From contig DAIDKV010000022.1 in assembly GCA_027449865.1 (NCBI GenBank), forward strand, positions 31,179 through 95,178: 64,000 nt of DNA, given 5' to 3'. This document shows positions 16,980 to 27,200 of this stretch, in pieces; within the stretch, counting starts at the first letter, position 1, and every line of letters begins with the position of its first letter. A model generated the notes under the pieces. It made no database searches and was not told the DNA's origin. It saw nothing but the letters and a program-made list of their open reading frames with translations. Made by a program: the position numbers and the translations under genes. The DNA comes from Planctomycetales bacterium (GTDB lineage Bacteria > Planctomycetota > Planctomycetia > Isosphaerales > Isosphaeraceae).

Positions 16980-18926
16980 TCAATGCCGGAGGTGATAGAC
17001 GCCCAGTTGCTCCATCGCGTCGAGAATCCAGGGATGGCTCCAGGGGTTGCGCATCGCGTAGCCGACCGAGAGTGCGGAGATGGCCAGCGCGAACATCGCC
17101 AGGCGACGGAGCCGGATTCGGGCGCGGCCGTCCTCGATACCGCGGGGAAGAAGCAGGAGCCAGAGCGGGATGAGCCACATCACCCAGCGCAGGCCCTGGG
17201 CCGATCCGCCATAGTTTCTTGCCTTGGGTGTCCAGGCGTAGAAGGCGATGACCACGATCGAGATCAGCGAGGTCATCCAGGCCATGGCCTCCATCGGGCG
17301 GTCGATGCCGCGGAGCCAGGGAATCGCCGAGAGCAGGGCGAGCACGGCGAAGAGGATCGGGATCGAGATCAGTAGCCAGGCGTACTCAAATTTGTCGCCA
17401 CCAGGGGACCAGGCGTCGGGATCGTGGAGGTAATAGGCGCCCAGGCCGACGATTGTGACCAGCGTCAAAACGATGCAGAGCGTGAGCAGTCGACGCCCAC
17501 CGAGCAGCCTTGCGGCGCCCCAGGTCGAGAACAGGAAGAGCGGCGTGAGCGAGAAGATCCCATGGTGGCCGAAAAGCATGTGGAACAGGTAGACGCGTAC
17601 ATGCTCGGGCTCCTTGTTGAAATAGTCGAGCTCCAGCGGCGTCTCCCAGAAGCTTCCGGCGTAGAGGTAAGTCGGGGTGCCGAACGACTCGTAGGGCAGG
17701 TACATCGTGCCGAACTCGGCATACTGCGCCCCGACCATTGCCGCCACCGGCAGGATGGAGGCCGGGACAAAGTACAGGAATGTGCTGAGCGGATATCTCG
17801 TCAGCAAGACCAGCGACATCAGGGCCGCTAGCGAGAGCGCCGGCAGTTCGGTCGCCGCCGCGAGACCGGCGAAGAAGCCGGCCGCCGCGAACCGGGCCGG
17901 CGACAACCGCCGCTCGTCCCAGATCCATAAAAAGTGATACGCGGCGAAGAAGGTTGCGAAAGCCCCGAGTGTGTGGTTGTTGAGTGTCTGGGTGTAGGGT
18001 AAGAGGTAGGTTCCGAACGTCGCCGCGATCATGCAGAAGAACCAGGTCCAGTCGTTCACGGCGTATCGGTCGAGCATCCGTGCGAAGAAGGCCAGAAAAA
18101 TCGCGAACGGAATCACATTAAACAGAAGCAGGATCGGTTTGAAGTAGAATCCGTAGACCGGCCACTTCATCGGTTCGGCCGGCCGTTCGAGGACGCCGAT
18201 AAACTGGCCCGGATGCGCCGGGTCGGGCTTCTGGACGTTCCGTTCGTACCTCAGCGTTTCGAAGACCTTATCCAGCGGGATCTTGCTGATCCGGCGCGCC
18301 GGGTAGATCAGCCCGGCGATCACGGTGGAGATCAAGGCCGGCTTGCTGGAGTGAAAATGCCGTTCGGATTCCGGAATCCGCTCGCCCGAGAGATCGTTCG
18401 GGACGCTGGGCGGCCAGAGGATCTTGTCCTGGGTTTGCAACTGCCAGGGGCACTCGTCGATCACATACGTTCCCTTTTCGACCAGGCTCCAGACGGTACA
18501 CCACCGCGAGATGTCGTTGGCCGTCATGAAGGCGGGCTGGCGGAGGGTGTGTCCGGCTGCCAGGAACGTCGCCGAGATGATGAGGACGATGGCCGTGTAC
18601 CGGCGCACTTCACTGCGCATTCCGGCCGGCTCGCCGACAACCAGAGGCGTTGGGCCTTGATCGGCGTCGATGTCGGTGTAGAGATCGGAGTCGGAGTCGG
18701 AGTCGGAGTCGGAGTCGGCATCGGCATTGAGATCGGGCTCGCCTTTCGAGGCGAGGTTCAGGTGGAGATCGAGTTTGGACGAGAGGTCGTTGAACGCCTC
18801 GTCGTCGATCGGTGGCATCCAGCTCTCGATGTCGTCGATCGGCGGGGTCGATGGGTCGCTAGGGACTGGCTTTGGCGACGAGGGATGGTCATCGCGGGTT
18901 TCCGTCAGGTCGTCCTCGTGGCTCAT
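16980..18926 (-). CDS. Polytopic membrane protein, probable GT39-like glycosyltransferase
   Basis: 648 residues. A hydrophilic N-terminal region of about 105 residues (acidic, with Asp-Ser repeats) precedes about 11 predicted membrane segments, the first YTAIVLIISATFLAAG. Large loops follow the first helix. This layout fits dolichyl-phosphate-mannose or undecaprenyl-phosphate-sugar dependent GT39/ArnT-like transferases, but the diagnostic acidic motif of the first loop is not clear. It is the last gene of an operon; its start overlaps the GT2 stop as ATGA. Together with the GT2 enzyme (lipid-linked sugar donor) and a flippase-like protein it suggests transfer of a sugar to an envelope acceptor (inference). 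Confidence 0.72.
   Translation of the reverse strand: MSHEDDLTETRDDHPSSPKPVPSDPSTPPIDDIESWMPPIDDEAFNDLSSKLDLHLNLASKGEPDLNADADSDSDSDSDSDLYTDIDADQGPTPLVVGEPAGMRSEVRRYTAIVLIISATFLAAGHTLRQPAFMTANDISRWCTVWSLVEKGTYVIDECPWQLQTQDKILWPPSVPNDLSGERIPESERHFHSSKPALISTVIAGLIYPARRISKIPLDKVFETLRYERNVQKPDPAHPGQFIGVLERPAEPMKWPVYGFYFKPILLLFNVIPFAIFLAFFARMLDRYAVNDWTWFFCMIAATFGTYLLPYTQTLNNHTLGAFATFFAAYHFLWIWDERRLSPARFAAAGFFAGLAAATELPALSLAALMSLVLLTRYPLSTFLYFVPASILPVAAMVGAQYAEFGTMYLPYESFGTPTYLYAGSFWETPLELDYFNKEPEHVRVYLFHMLFGHHGIFSLTPLFLFSTWGAARLLGGRRLLTLCIVLTLVTIVGLGAYYLHDPDAWSPGGDKFEYAWLLISIPILFAVLALLSAIPWLRGIDRPMEAMAWMTSLISIVVIAFYAWTPKARNYGGSAQGLRWVMWLIPLWLLLLPRGIEDGRARIRLRRLAMFALAISALSVGYAMRNPWSHPWILDAMEQLGVYHLRH
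18685..18726 (-). repeat. In-frame hexamer repeat encoding Asp-Ser repeats
   Basis: Five perfect TCGGAG hexamers at 18685-18714 and two TCGGCA variants at 18715-18726 (plus strand). On the coding strand this is GACTCC repeated, giving Asp-Ser repeats within a run of Asp, Ser and Ala. Such six-base repeats can gain or lose copies without disturbing the frame. Confidence 0.85.
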
Positions 18927-19927
18927 GGCTGCACCTCGCGGGGGCCGGTCGGCTCGCCGACGCCGAGCGTGGGCCGGTCCTCGGCCCGGGTCGCGATCCG
19001 ATCCACGACGCTGTAAGTGTCTTCGGGACGAATATTGTAAGCCGTCACCAGCTCGGCGAGGATGCCGAGGCTCAAGAGCTGGATGCCGACGCTGAGAAAG
19101 GCGCCGGAGTAGAACATCAGCGGGCGCTGGCCGATCGGTTCGTGGTTCGGGTCGAGCCAGACGATCGCCAGGTAGAGTAGTCCCATGCCGCCGATCGCCG
19201 TCAGCGTGAGCCCGAACCCGCCCAGCACGTGGAGCGGGCGCTGACTGAACCGGGTGAGGAACCGGACGGTGAGCAGGTCGAGGAAGCCCTTGACCATCCG
19301 CATCACGCCGTACTTCGACTGCCCGAACTGCCGGGCCCGGTGCTGGACCACGACCTCGCCGACGCGAAATCCCCGGGCATGAGCCAGAACCGGGATGAAC
19401 CGGTGCAGTTCGCCATAGATTCCGACCTCGTCGAGGACCTCGCGGCGGTAGAGCTTGAAGCCGCAGTTGTGGTCGTGGAGCCGGCATCCGGTCATCGAGC
19501 TGACCATCGCGTTGAAGATCCGGCTGGGGTAGACCTTGTGCCAGGGATCGTGCCGGACCTTCTTCCAGCCGCTGACGACGTCGCGACCGGTCTCCATCTC
19601 CTGAAGGAAGCGGGGGATCTCGGCGGGATCGTCCTGAAGGTCGCCGTCCATTGTGAAGACAAACGCGCCGCGCGCCGCCTGGAAGCCGGCCATGAGCGCG
19701 GCGGCCTTGCCGAAATTCCGGCGGAACCGGATCGCGCCGACCCTCGGATCCGATCGGGCGAGTTCCTGGATCACCCGCCAGGATCCGTCTCGGCTGCCGT
19801 CGTCGATGAAGAGGAACTCGGCCGGTCCGATCGCGGGATCATCGCAGACGGCCGCCAGCTCGCCGAGCAGTGCGGGGAGGCTCTCTTCCTCGTTGTGGAC
19901 CGGTATGACAACGCTGATCCGGATCAT
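18923..19927 (-). CDS. GT2 glycosyltransferase, polyprenyl-phosphate sugar synthase type
   Basis: 334 residues in the DPM1/ArnC/GtrB style. The catalytic domain starts MIRISVVIPVHNEEESLP, with FLFIDDGSRDGSW, the metal-binding DGDLQDDP, and acceptor-loop elements including SGWKKVRHDPWHK. The C-terminus has two membrane helices (FGLTLTAIGGMGLLYLAIVW and MFYSGAFLSVGIQLLSLGIL). Such enzymes transfer a sugar from a nucleotide donor to a lipid phosphate at the cytoplasmic face. Start and stop each overlap a neighbouring gene by four bases, so the gene sits in the middle of a three-gene operon. Confidence 0.9.
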   Translation of the reverse strand: MIRISVVIPVHNEEESLPALLGELAAVCDDPAIGPAEFLFIDDGSRDGSWRVIQELARSDPRVGAIRFRRNFGKAAALMAGFQAARGAFVFTMDGDLQDDPAEIPRFLQEMETGRDVVSGWKKVRHDPWHKVYPSRIFNAMVSSMTGCRLHDHNCGFKLYRREVLDEVGIYGELHRFIPVLAHARGFRVGEVVVQHRARQFGQSKYGVMRMVKGFLDLLTVRFLTRFSQRPLHVLGGFGLTLTAIGGMGLLYLAIVWLDPNHEPIGQRPLMFYSGAFLSVGIQLLSLGILAELVTAYNIRPEDTYSVVDRIATRAEDRPTLGVGEPTGPREVQP

Positions 19928-20982
19928 GGATTCGGTCTGACCTCGGCGGGCAGGGAAGGATTTGTCCCGGTGTGCGCATCTGGGGTCACCCGCCCGGGAC
20001 GGAGGATCGGGACCAGCACGGCCGCGGCGAGGACCTCGGCCGCGACCCAGACCAGCCGCAGCACCAGGGCCGCGACCACCGCGCGATCGGCCCCCAGTGT
20101 GGGGGCGAGGGCCGACATCAGGACGCCCTCGCGGACGCCGAGGCCGCCCGGCATCACCGCGACGACAAAGCCCGCGACGGTCGCCAGCGCCACCGAGGCG
20201 ATCACCACCGGGGCCGCCACCATCAGGGCCGAGGACACTCCGTGGCGCTCCATGGCACAAATCACCGCGAGCTGGCTGGCTCCAAGAAGAGCCCATCCAA
20301 TCGATGTTGCAAGCACTCCTGTGCCGAGAAGGCCGCTGGAGAGGCCGGGCATGGCGTCGGGCCCGACGCCGGGGATGGGCAGACTGATGAACCGGGCCAG
20401 GCGGCCGAAGATTGGGGGTGCCACCACCGCGAGGAACGCCAGGCCCAGCGCCAGGCCGGCGAGTGAGGCCAGGCGGTACATCGGCAGGTCGACCGGTCCC
20501 CAGCCCGGAATGTCGAGCGTGACCTGTCCCGATCCGGTGACGGCACCGAATCCGGCCGCGGCGACCAGTCCGCCGGAGGCCATCATCACGAGGGTTTCGT
20601 AGAACGTCGCGATGGCGGCGGTCGCGCCTCGGGCTCCGAAGGGCATCGAGAGCCCGGCACGTATCACCACGACCATGGCCTTCCCCGGTACGTACTTTCC
20701 CAGGTGGCTAACGAGGTACGCCCGGAGCGCCGGGATCATTCCAATGGGAGTTGGGCCGGCCCGGAGGATCCACCCGTAGAAGAATCCGCAGGCCGAGAGT
20801 CCGGCCAGGTAAAGCGCCCCCGAGATCGCCAGCCAGCTCGGGTCGAAGTGCAGGTCGACGCCGCGTGCGGCGAGGTCGTTCCAGGTTCGATAGACGTGCC
20901 GCCCGACCGCCCAGAGGACCAGCGCCGCGACCGCCGCCTTGACGATCGCGATCGTCGGGCGTTTCCATCGCGGACCGGTCAT
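19924..20982 (-). CDS. Lysylphosphatidylglycerol-synthetase TM-region / UPF0104 flippase-like membrane protein
   Basis: 352 residues with about eight membrane helices. It starts after a short basic segment (RWKRPTIAIVKAAVAALVLW) and holds the family signatures SHLGKYVPGKAMVVVIRA and VAVMPGGLGVREGVLMSAL. This is the membrane part of MprF/AglD-type proteins without the lysyltransferase domain. Such proteins near GT2 genes are thought to act in lipid-linked sugar handling or transfer. ATG at 20980-20982 has GGAG about nine bases upstream; an earlier in-frame start at 21036 has no comparable site. It is first in the operon with GT2 and GT39-like genes. Confidence 0.8.
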   Translation of the reverse strand: MTGPRWKRPTIAIVKAAVAALVLWAVGRHVYRTWNDLAARGVDLHFDPSWLAISGALYLAGLSACGFFYGWILRAGPTPIGMIPALRAYLVSHLGKYVPGKAMVVVIRAGLSMPFGARGATAAIATFYETLVMMASGGLVAAAGFGAVTGSGQVTLDIPGWGPVDLPMYRLASLAGLALGLAFLAVVAPPIFGRLARFISLPIPGVGPDAMPGLSSGLLGTGVLATSIGWALLGASQLAVICAMERHGVSSALMVAAPVVIASVALATVAGFVVAVMPGGLGVREGVLMSALAPTLGADRAVVAALVLRLVWVAAEVLAAAVLVPILRPGRVTPDAHTGTNPSLPAEVRPNP

Positions 20983-21152
20983 GCAGCGGATCTCCGGGGC
21001 GGCCAAAGAGATTGGGCATTCGGGACCGGCCTTCACGGGACGGCCCGATTCTAAGCTTCATCCTTCATTCGGGATGCGACCCAAGGTAACGCCCCCGCCG
21101 GGGCCGGGCAAGACAGTAGCCTCGGCCGGTTATTCTGGTTTGACGTATGTCG

Positions 21153-21181
21153 TTGACCACGCTCGCCCGCGCGACTACCCT
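21153..21181 (+). promoter_or_regulatory. Candidate sigma-70 type promoter
   Basis: TTGACC at 21153-21158 and TACCCT at 21176-21181 are separated by exactly 17 bases. The latter is 21 bases upstream of the start codon of the tandem paralogue gene. It is only a pattern match. Confidence 0.35.
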
Positions 21182-21202
21182 GGAACGCGGAGGACCCATC
21201 CG

Positions 21203-22618
21203 ATGCCGACGCCATCCGCGACCAGCCGGAATTTCCCGACGCTCCGCCACGTCGTCACGCCGTTCCGGTGGCTGTTCGGGAGCCGTCGGCGGTTGATGAC
21301 GATGGCGGCCGTCGTCTTCTCGATGATCGCGGCGCCGGTCTTCTGGTGGTTCATTCAGTTGGCCGGACTGCCCGACATCGGCGACCCGTTCGATCTGGCC
21401 GAGTCTCGCGCCCGGTCGATTCCCGACGAACAAAATGCGTTTGTGCTCTACGAGCAGGCCTGGGCGAAGCTGGGATGGAAGGACGAGACCCGGACCGGCA
21501 TGCCGAGGCAGGATCCATGGGCCGTTGAGAATGTCCGGTGGTCGAAGGTCTCGCCGGACGCCCGCAAGTGGGCCGAGGCGAACCGAGAGGCGATGGAGCT
21601 TTTCCGTCGCGGTTCGGAGCGGCCCAAGGCCCTGCCGACGGCGTCGCTGGCCGACGATGGTCCCCATTACCAGGCCTTCCGCGCGTTCCTCTGGCTGGCG
21701 GTGCTGGAGACGTCTCGGCGTGAGGATCAGGGCGACATGGCCGGCGCCTGGGGCTGGTATCGGGCGGCCCTGCGGGCCTCCTATCACTTCGGCCGGCGGG
21801 GACACCCGTTCCATCGGATTCTCGCCAACCAGATGCAGACCGGACTTCGTACCCGGATCGATCAGTGGGCGAACGACCCACGGACGAAGCGGGAGATGTT
21901 GCGGCGGGCGCTTGATGACGTCGTCGCCTGCGGCCCGTTCGCGACGTCTGGGCCCGAGGGGCTTCAGCAAGACTACGTCCGCCTGATGAAAGAACTCGAC
22001 GGCCCGAGGAACCCGGGCAATTACCTCGCCCTGGAGGGGCTCCAGCAAAGGCTGTGGCGGGCGGGGGTGATCCTTCCCCCGGACCAATGGCGTTCCCTGG
22101 GCGCCGCCTGGCGCTTCTGGCGTGCCGAGCCGGAGCGGAGCCGTCGGGTGCTCCGGCTCGCGTTCGCGAACTGGATGGCGTACTACGCCCTGCCGCCGGA
22201 TAGCCGGCCCGACCCGGATCCGACCTTGCCCGGCCCGGTCCGCTTCTACGATTTCGGCCCCGATGCTCCTGCAAACGCCCGCGCCCTCTCCCCAGGCGAG
22301 CTGCACCGATGGTTTGATTCGACGAGTGACGCCCGCGCCCTGCTCATGAACTTCAGCCCGCCCGTTCTTTACTCGCAGGAGGCGCGCGCCTATCGGGAGC
22401 TGGTCATCCTGCTCGCCTGCGAGCTCTACCGGCGCGACCGCGGCAAGATCCCGATCCAGGACGAGGAACTCGTCGGTACTTATTTGAAAAAGCTCCCGGA
22501 TGACGGTCTCGGCGGGCCGGGCGTGGTGCGGGGCCGCGGCGTGACTCCGCCCGGTCCGATGCGGATCCGAATGCGACCACCCCGCCGGGTTCCGCAGGTC
22601 AGAAAGGCCGCCCCATGA
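21203..22618 (+). CDS. Membrane-anchored protein of unknown function, first of a tandem pair
   Basis: 471 residues. After a basic leader (PFRWLFGSRRRLMTM) there is one membrane helix (AAVVFSMIAAPVFWWFIQLA). The rest is soluble and helix-rich, with motifs such as GLPDIGDPFD, DEQNAFVLYEQAW, DQGDMAGAWGWYRAALRAS and AWRFWRAEPERSRRVLRLA. Intact GDM-x-GAW-x-WYRA and EPERSRR motifs recur in the next gene, so these are paralogues. I do not recognise a family. GGAGG lies nine bases before the ATG at 21203. Its stop overlaps the next start as ATGA, implying coupled translation. Confidence 0.78.
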   Translation: MPTPSATSRNFPTLRHVVTPFRWLFGSRRRLMTMAAVVFSMIAAPVFWWFIQLAGLPDIGDPFDLAESRARSIPDEQNAFVLYEQAWAKLGWKDETRTGMPRQDPWAVENVRWSKVSPDARKWAEANREAMELFRRGSERPKALPTASLADDGPHYQAFRAFLWLAVLETSRREDQGDMAGAWGWYRAALRASYHFGRRGHPFHRILANQMQTGLRTRIDQWANDPRTKREMLRRALDDVVACGPFATSGPEGLQQDYVRLMKELDGPRNPGNYLALEGLQQRLWRAGVILPPDQWRSLGAAWRFWRAEPERSRRVLRLAFANWMAYYALPPDSRPDPDPTLPGPVRFYDFGPDAPANARALSPGELHRWFDSTSDARALLMNFSPPVLYSQEARAYRELVILLACELYRRDRGKIPIQDEELVGTYLKKLPDDGLGGPGVVRGRGVTPPGPMRIRMRPPRRVPQVRKAAP

Positions 22619-23883
22619 CGACCGCATCGACGCTCGCCCGCAGCTTCCCGACGGTGAAGTACCTGGTCGCGCCATTCCGAATGGGTCTTCGCGACCCGCC
22701 GACGACGTCGAACGGCCGCCCTGGTCGTGCTGGCGATGGCCGCCCTGCCCTACGCGTGGTGGCAGACCCAAGTGCTCGGCCTGCCCGACATCGGCGACCA
22801 TTTCCTGCCGGGCCCCTCGCGATCGCTCGAGGTTTCCGACGACCGCAACGCGATGGTCCTCTACCGGCTCGCCCAGGAGCGTTACCGGTCGTCGGGGCAG
22901 CACATCCAGGGCCCGCTCGATAGGTACGCGCCCTGGTCGCAGACTCCGGAGGCGCTCCGTCGCGAGGTCGAGATCAACGGCGAGTCGCTTGACCTCTACC
23001 GACAGGCCGCCGACCGACCCGAATGCGGGCCCGTCCCGGACGGGATGCCGCTGCGGAGCAGCATGCTCCACTGGCTGGCGCTGCTGGAGGCGTCTCGGCG
23101 GGGGAGCAGGGCGACATGGCCGGCGCCTGGGTCTGGTATCGAGCCCTGCTGCGAACGATCCACCACCAGATCGCGTTCGCCTCGTACAACGGCTGGCTCC
23201 ACGCGCAGGAACGTCACGCCCGGATTCGTGCCCTCCTGGAAAAATGGGCGTCCGACCCGCGCACAACGCCGGAACTCCTTCGCCAGGCTTTCGACGACGC
23301 GAAGGCATTCAGCGCGATCCCGCCGCCGTCGGATAACTATAAGATCGCAGCGGAATGCCGGCCATCGGAGGCCGTCGAAGGACGCGTGAACCCTGCGAAA
23401 TGGTCGGCGGTGTTCGGCCTACTGGACCCGTATTTTACCCCCGAGCAGCAGCAATCGATCTACAACGCCTGGCGAGTCTGGCACCGTGAGCCGGAGCGTA
23501 GCCGTCGGATCATCCGGCTGGCGATCGCGAACTGGCTGGCCTACGAGCGGACCCCGCCGGCCCGGCGCCCGATGGCCGATCTGAGGGTCACCGGCCCTCA
23601 CGATTTCTACGCGTTCGACGAGAACGCGCCGCCCGAGGCCCGCGTTCTCTCGCCGGTGCAGCTTGACCGATGGCTGGCGACCAGCCCCGAGGCCCGGCAA
23701 TTCCTCGATTCCTGGCGAGCGAAATGGCAGCGAGGTCAGACGAACCTGCTCGGGCCCCAGCACTTCGAAGTCCTGCACGACCGCGAGCGCGAGAACAACC
23801 TCGCGGTGCTGGACGTGCTGGAGAGGACGGTGCTCAATAGTAGCCCCAAGAACTCTCCCCGTAAGGCGCCGGTCCGCCCGTAA
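22615..23883 (+). pseudogene. Tandem paralogue of the preceding gene with two compensating frameshifts
   Basis: It starts with ATG at 22615 overlapping the previous stop. The first frame reads PTVKYLVAPFR, then breaks near 22680-22681: one extra base in CGAATGGG. The next frame continues WVFATRRRRRTAALVVLAMA and GLPDIGDHF, matching the paralogue. A missing base in the GGGGG region near 23100 returns to the first frame, giving GEQGDMAGAWVWYRALLR and continuing with intact EPERSRRIIRLAIANWLAY to 23883. Between the breaks about 420 bp is out of register. Both ends keep strong similarity to the paralogue. The two indels could be real mutations or consensus errors in the sequence. Confidence 0.75.
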
Positions 23884-24244
23884 CATCCGCTCGTGCTCGT
23901 CGAACACGACACGGAGCGATGCCCGGTTCCGATCGAACTACGACACGGTGGACGGTATACCAGGTCGGGCGGCCGCGCCAACCCGCACAGCCTCCTCGGC
24001 CACCACAAATATACTCGCCAGGCCTGCCAGCCCTTCCGTTACGACCTACCGCTCGACCTCCGTCCCGCGGCCCCGCCCCTTGGCGACGCGGGAGGGGCCT
24101 CTTCTCGTGCGTCGTCCCACAGCTACGCGACCCTTTCATGCTCCGGCAAGAGGATCGCGTCTGAGCCGGGCCTATCCCCCGCAATACCCCAACCACAGGC
24201 GAGGAGACCGGGCACCTGGACAGTGGATGAGGAATCCGCCTGTT
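23884..24244. other. 361-bp region between converging genes, no gene found
   Basis: The region separates the frameshifted paralogue from the 3' end of the kinase gene. GCCCCT at 24075-24080 and AGGGGC at 24093-24098 could form a weak stem followed by a C/T-rich tract, possibly a terminator for the rightward genes. Nothing else is recognisable. Confidence 0.35.
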
Positions 24245-27200
24245 CTATCGTCGAGTGTTCGGATCGTTTTGCTGCGACCGGTCGCCGTTTCCAAACTCGT
24301 GGTGGAGGATGCCCAGCCGGCGTCGGGAGGCCATCCAGGCGTGGGAATTCAGGAGCCGGAGAGTACCATCCTTGGCCAGTTCCATGCCGGTGGCAACCTG
24401 GGTTTCCAGCTCGATCTCCTCGACGGGTCGGTCCGATGGCGTTGGAATTTTCCAGAGGTGAGCAGCATCCTGCTGGCCGCCGGAGAGGGCTTTGCGGCCG
24501 TCGGGGCTGTAGGCGACGAACCAGACCTGCCGCTGGTGGGCGAAGGGTGGGCCAATCGGCCGGCCGGTGGTCTTGTCCCAGAGCTGGGCCATGCGGTCGT
24601 AGCTGCCAGTGAGGACCGAGCAGCCATCGGGGCTGAACGCCAGGGCGCGAACGCGGCCGTCGTGGCGGAGCGGCGGCGCGGCCGGATGGCCCGTCTTCCG
24701 ATCCCAGAGCCGGGCGAGGCGATCCCAGCCGCCGGTGATCACGGTGACGCCGTCGGGGCTGAAGGCGACGAGCGAGACCGGCCCGTCGTGGCGGAGCGGG
24801 GTGAGCAGGGGCAGGCCGGTGGCGGTGTCCCAGAGTCGCGCCGTCCGATCGCTGCTGCCCGTCAGAGCGGTCTTGCCGTCGCCGCTGATTGCCACCGCCA
24901 GGACCGACCCCTCATGCCGGAGGGGGGTGAACAGGGGCCGGCCGGTGGCGGCGTCCCACAATCGCGCCGTCCTGTCGCTGCTGCCTGTCAGGGCGAACCG
25001 GCCGTCAGGGCTGAAGGCCACCGCGAGGACCGCCCCGTCGTGCCTCAGAGGCAGGCCGACCGGCTCGGCGGTGGCGGCCCGCCAGAGCCGCGCCGTCCCG
25101 TCGTCGCTGCCGGTCAGGGCGGCCGTCCCATCGGGGCTGAAGGCAACCTGGCGGACGGCCCCCTGATGCCGAAGCGGGCTCGCGATCGGCCGCCCGCTGG
25201 GGATACGCCAGAGCCGCGCCGTCCCGTCATCGCTGCCAGTCAGGGCCGTGGCGCCGTCCGGGCTAATCGCCAGCGCCCGGACGACATCGTCGTGCCGCAA
25301 CGGTGGCCCGATGGGGCGGGCGGTCGCGGCATCCCAGACCCTCGCTGTGTGGTCCATGCTGGCGGAGAGGACACGCCTCCCGTCGGCGCTGAAGAGGACC
25401 TTGCAGATGAATCCGTCGTGCCGAATCGCGAGTCCCTCGAGGCTCGCAACCTCCCAGACCTGCACGGCGGGGTCGTTGCCGGCGGTCAGAATGGTCCGAC
25501 CGTCGCGGCTGAAGGCCACCGAGGAGACCGAATTCTGGTGCCGCAGGGCCGCCCCTAAGGGCTCCCCAGAGTCGGCCTCCCAGAGCCGCGCTGTCCCGTC
25601 GAGGCAGCCGGTGAGGACCCTGGTTCCGTCGGGGCTGAAGGCCACGGCCTCGACGCAGTGCTGATGGATCATGGGCTTGCCCCGCGGTCGTCCCGAAGCC
25701 CGGTCCCAGAGCCGGGCAACCCCGTCGTAGCACCCAGTGAGCAGGGTGCGGCCGTCGGGGCTGAACGCGACTGAGGAAACGTAGTCATCGTGGGCGAGGG
25801 GTATCCCGATTGGCTCGCCGTGGCGCACATCCCAGAGCCGCGCTGTCCGGTCGAAACTGCCGGTCAGCAAGGTGCGGCCGTCGGGGCTGAACGCGATGGC
25901 CCGCACGACGTGATCGTGTCGAAGTGGGCCGCCGATCGGCCGACCGGTGGCGACGTCCCAGATACGGGCCTCGCGGAGAATCCCGGTGGCAATTTGGGTT
26001 CCGTCGGGGCTGAAGGCCGTGCCGAAGATCGCGTCATCGTGCCGGATCGAGGCCCCGATTCGGCGGCCGGTGGCGACATCCCAAAGTCGCGTCGTCTGGT
26101 CGCTCCCGATCGTCAGCAGGGCCCGGCCGTCGGGCCGGAAGGTCAGAGAGAGAATGGCCGCGGGATGCTCGATGGCTGGGCCGACCTCGCCTCCGGTGGC
26201 CACATCCCAGAATCGGATGTGGCCGCCTTCCTCCGCGGTCGCGACAATCTCCCCCGAGGGGCTCATGGCCGCGGCCAGGAGGGGCCGTTTTTGCTGGAGG
26301 CGCAGCCGCAACGGGTGCAACCGGGGCCGCCAGCCCGCCAGGTTGAGCCGGAAGGCATGCTCGAGAGGGCGATTCCCCGCCTGCGCGGTGATCTTCAGGC
26401 CATGGACCAGCCAGAGCATGCCCGGCCCGACGTCCCCCTGCTCACAGAGCCCCTGGCCGTAATCGTAGGCCAACTCGGCGGTCAGCCGGTCGATCTGCCG
26501 CTGGCGGGCCTCGCTTCTGCGGACGTGGGCTCGCAACTCGTTCGCCACCCGGTAGTGGTAGAGCGCGAAGCTCACCGAGACGCCCAGGGCGATCACCATT
26601 GCCAGGGCGGCCGTCACCATCGCCAGGGCCAGCGACGGCCGTCTCCGGCTCCATCTCCAGACCCGTTCGGCGGGGGTGGCAGGGCGGGCCCGGACTGGCT
26701 CGTCATTGAGGAAACGGTTGAGGTCTTCGGCCAGCTCTCGCGCCGAGGCATATCGCCGACCTTCCTCCTTCTCCAGGCACTTCAGCACGATCGTTTCCAG
26801 GTCACGCGAGATGCCCGGCCGGCGCCGCGATGGGCGGATCGGCTCCTCAGTGGTCGCCCTCCGGAGGGTCTCCAGGGGCGTTGCGGCGCAGAACGGGGGC
26901 GAGCCGACGAGCAGCTCGTAGAGGATCGCCCCCAGGGCGTAGACATCCGTCGCGGGCCCGACCCGCCGAACGTTGCCGTCGGCCTGCTCGGGCGACATGT
27001 AACCCGGCGAGCCCAGAACGGTGCCGCTGCAGGTTTGCACGTCGCGACGGGCAAGGATCTTCGCCAGCCCGAAGTCGGCGATCTTGGGCATGCCGTCCGG
27101 CGTCAAGAGGATGTTGGCAGGTTTCAGGTCGCGGTGGACGACCCCGCGCTCGTGTGCGTAGTGCATGGCGAGGGCGATCGCCTCGATGAGCTGACCGGCC

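Noticed and set aside
21065..23308. Long antisense open frame (747 residues) opposite the tandem paralogues
   Set aside because: Low-complexity translation without domains; the plus-strand frames are homologous to each other and have a ribosome site.
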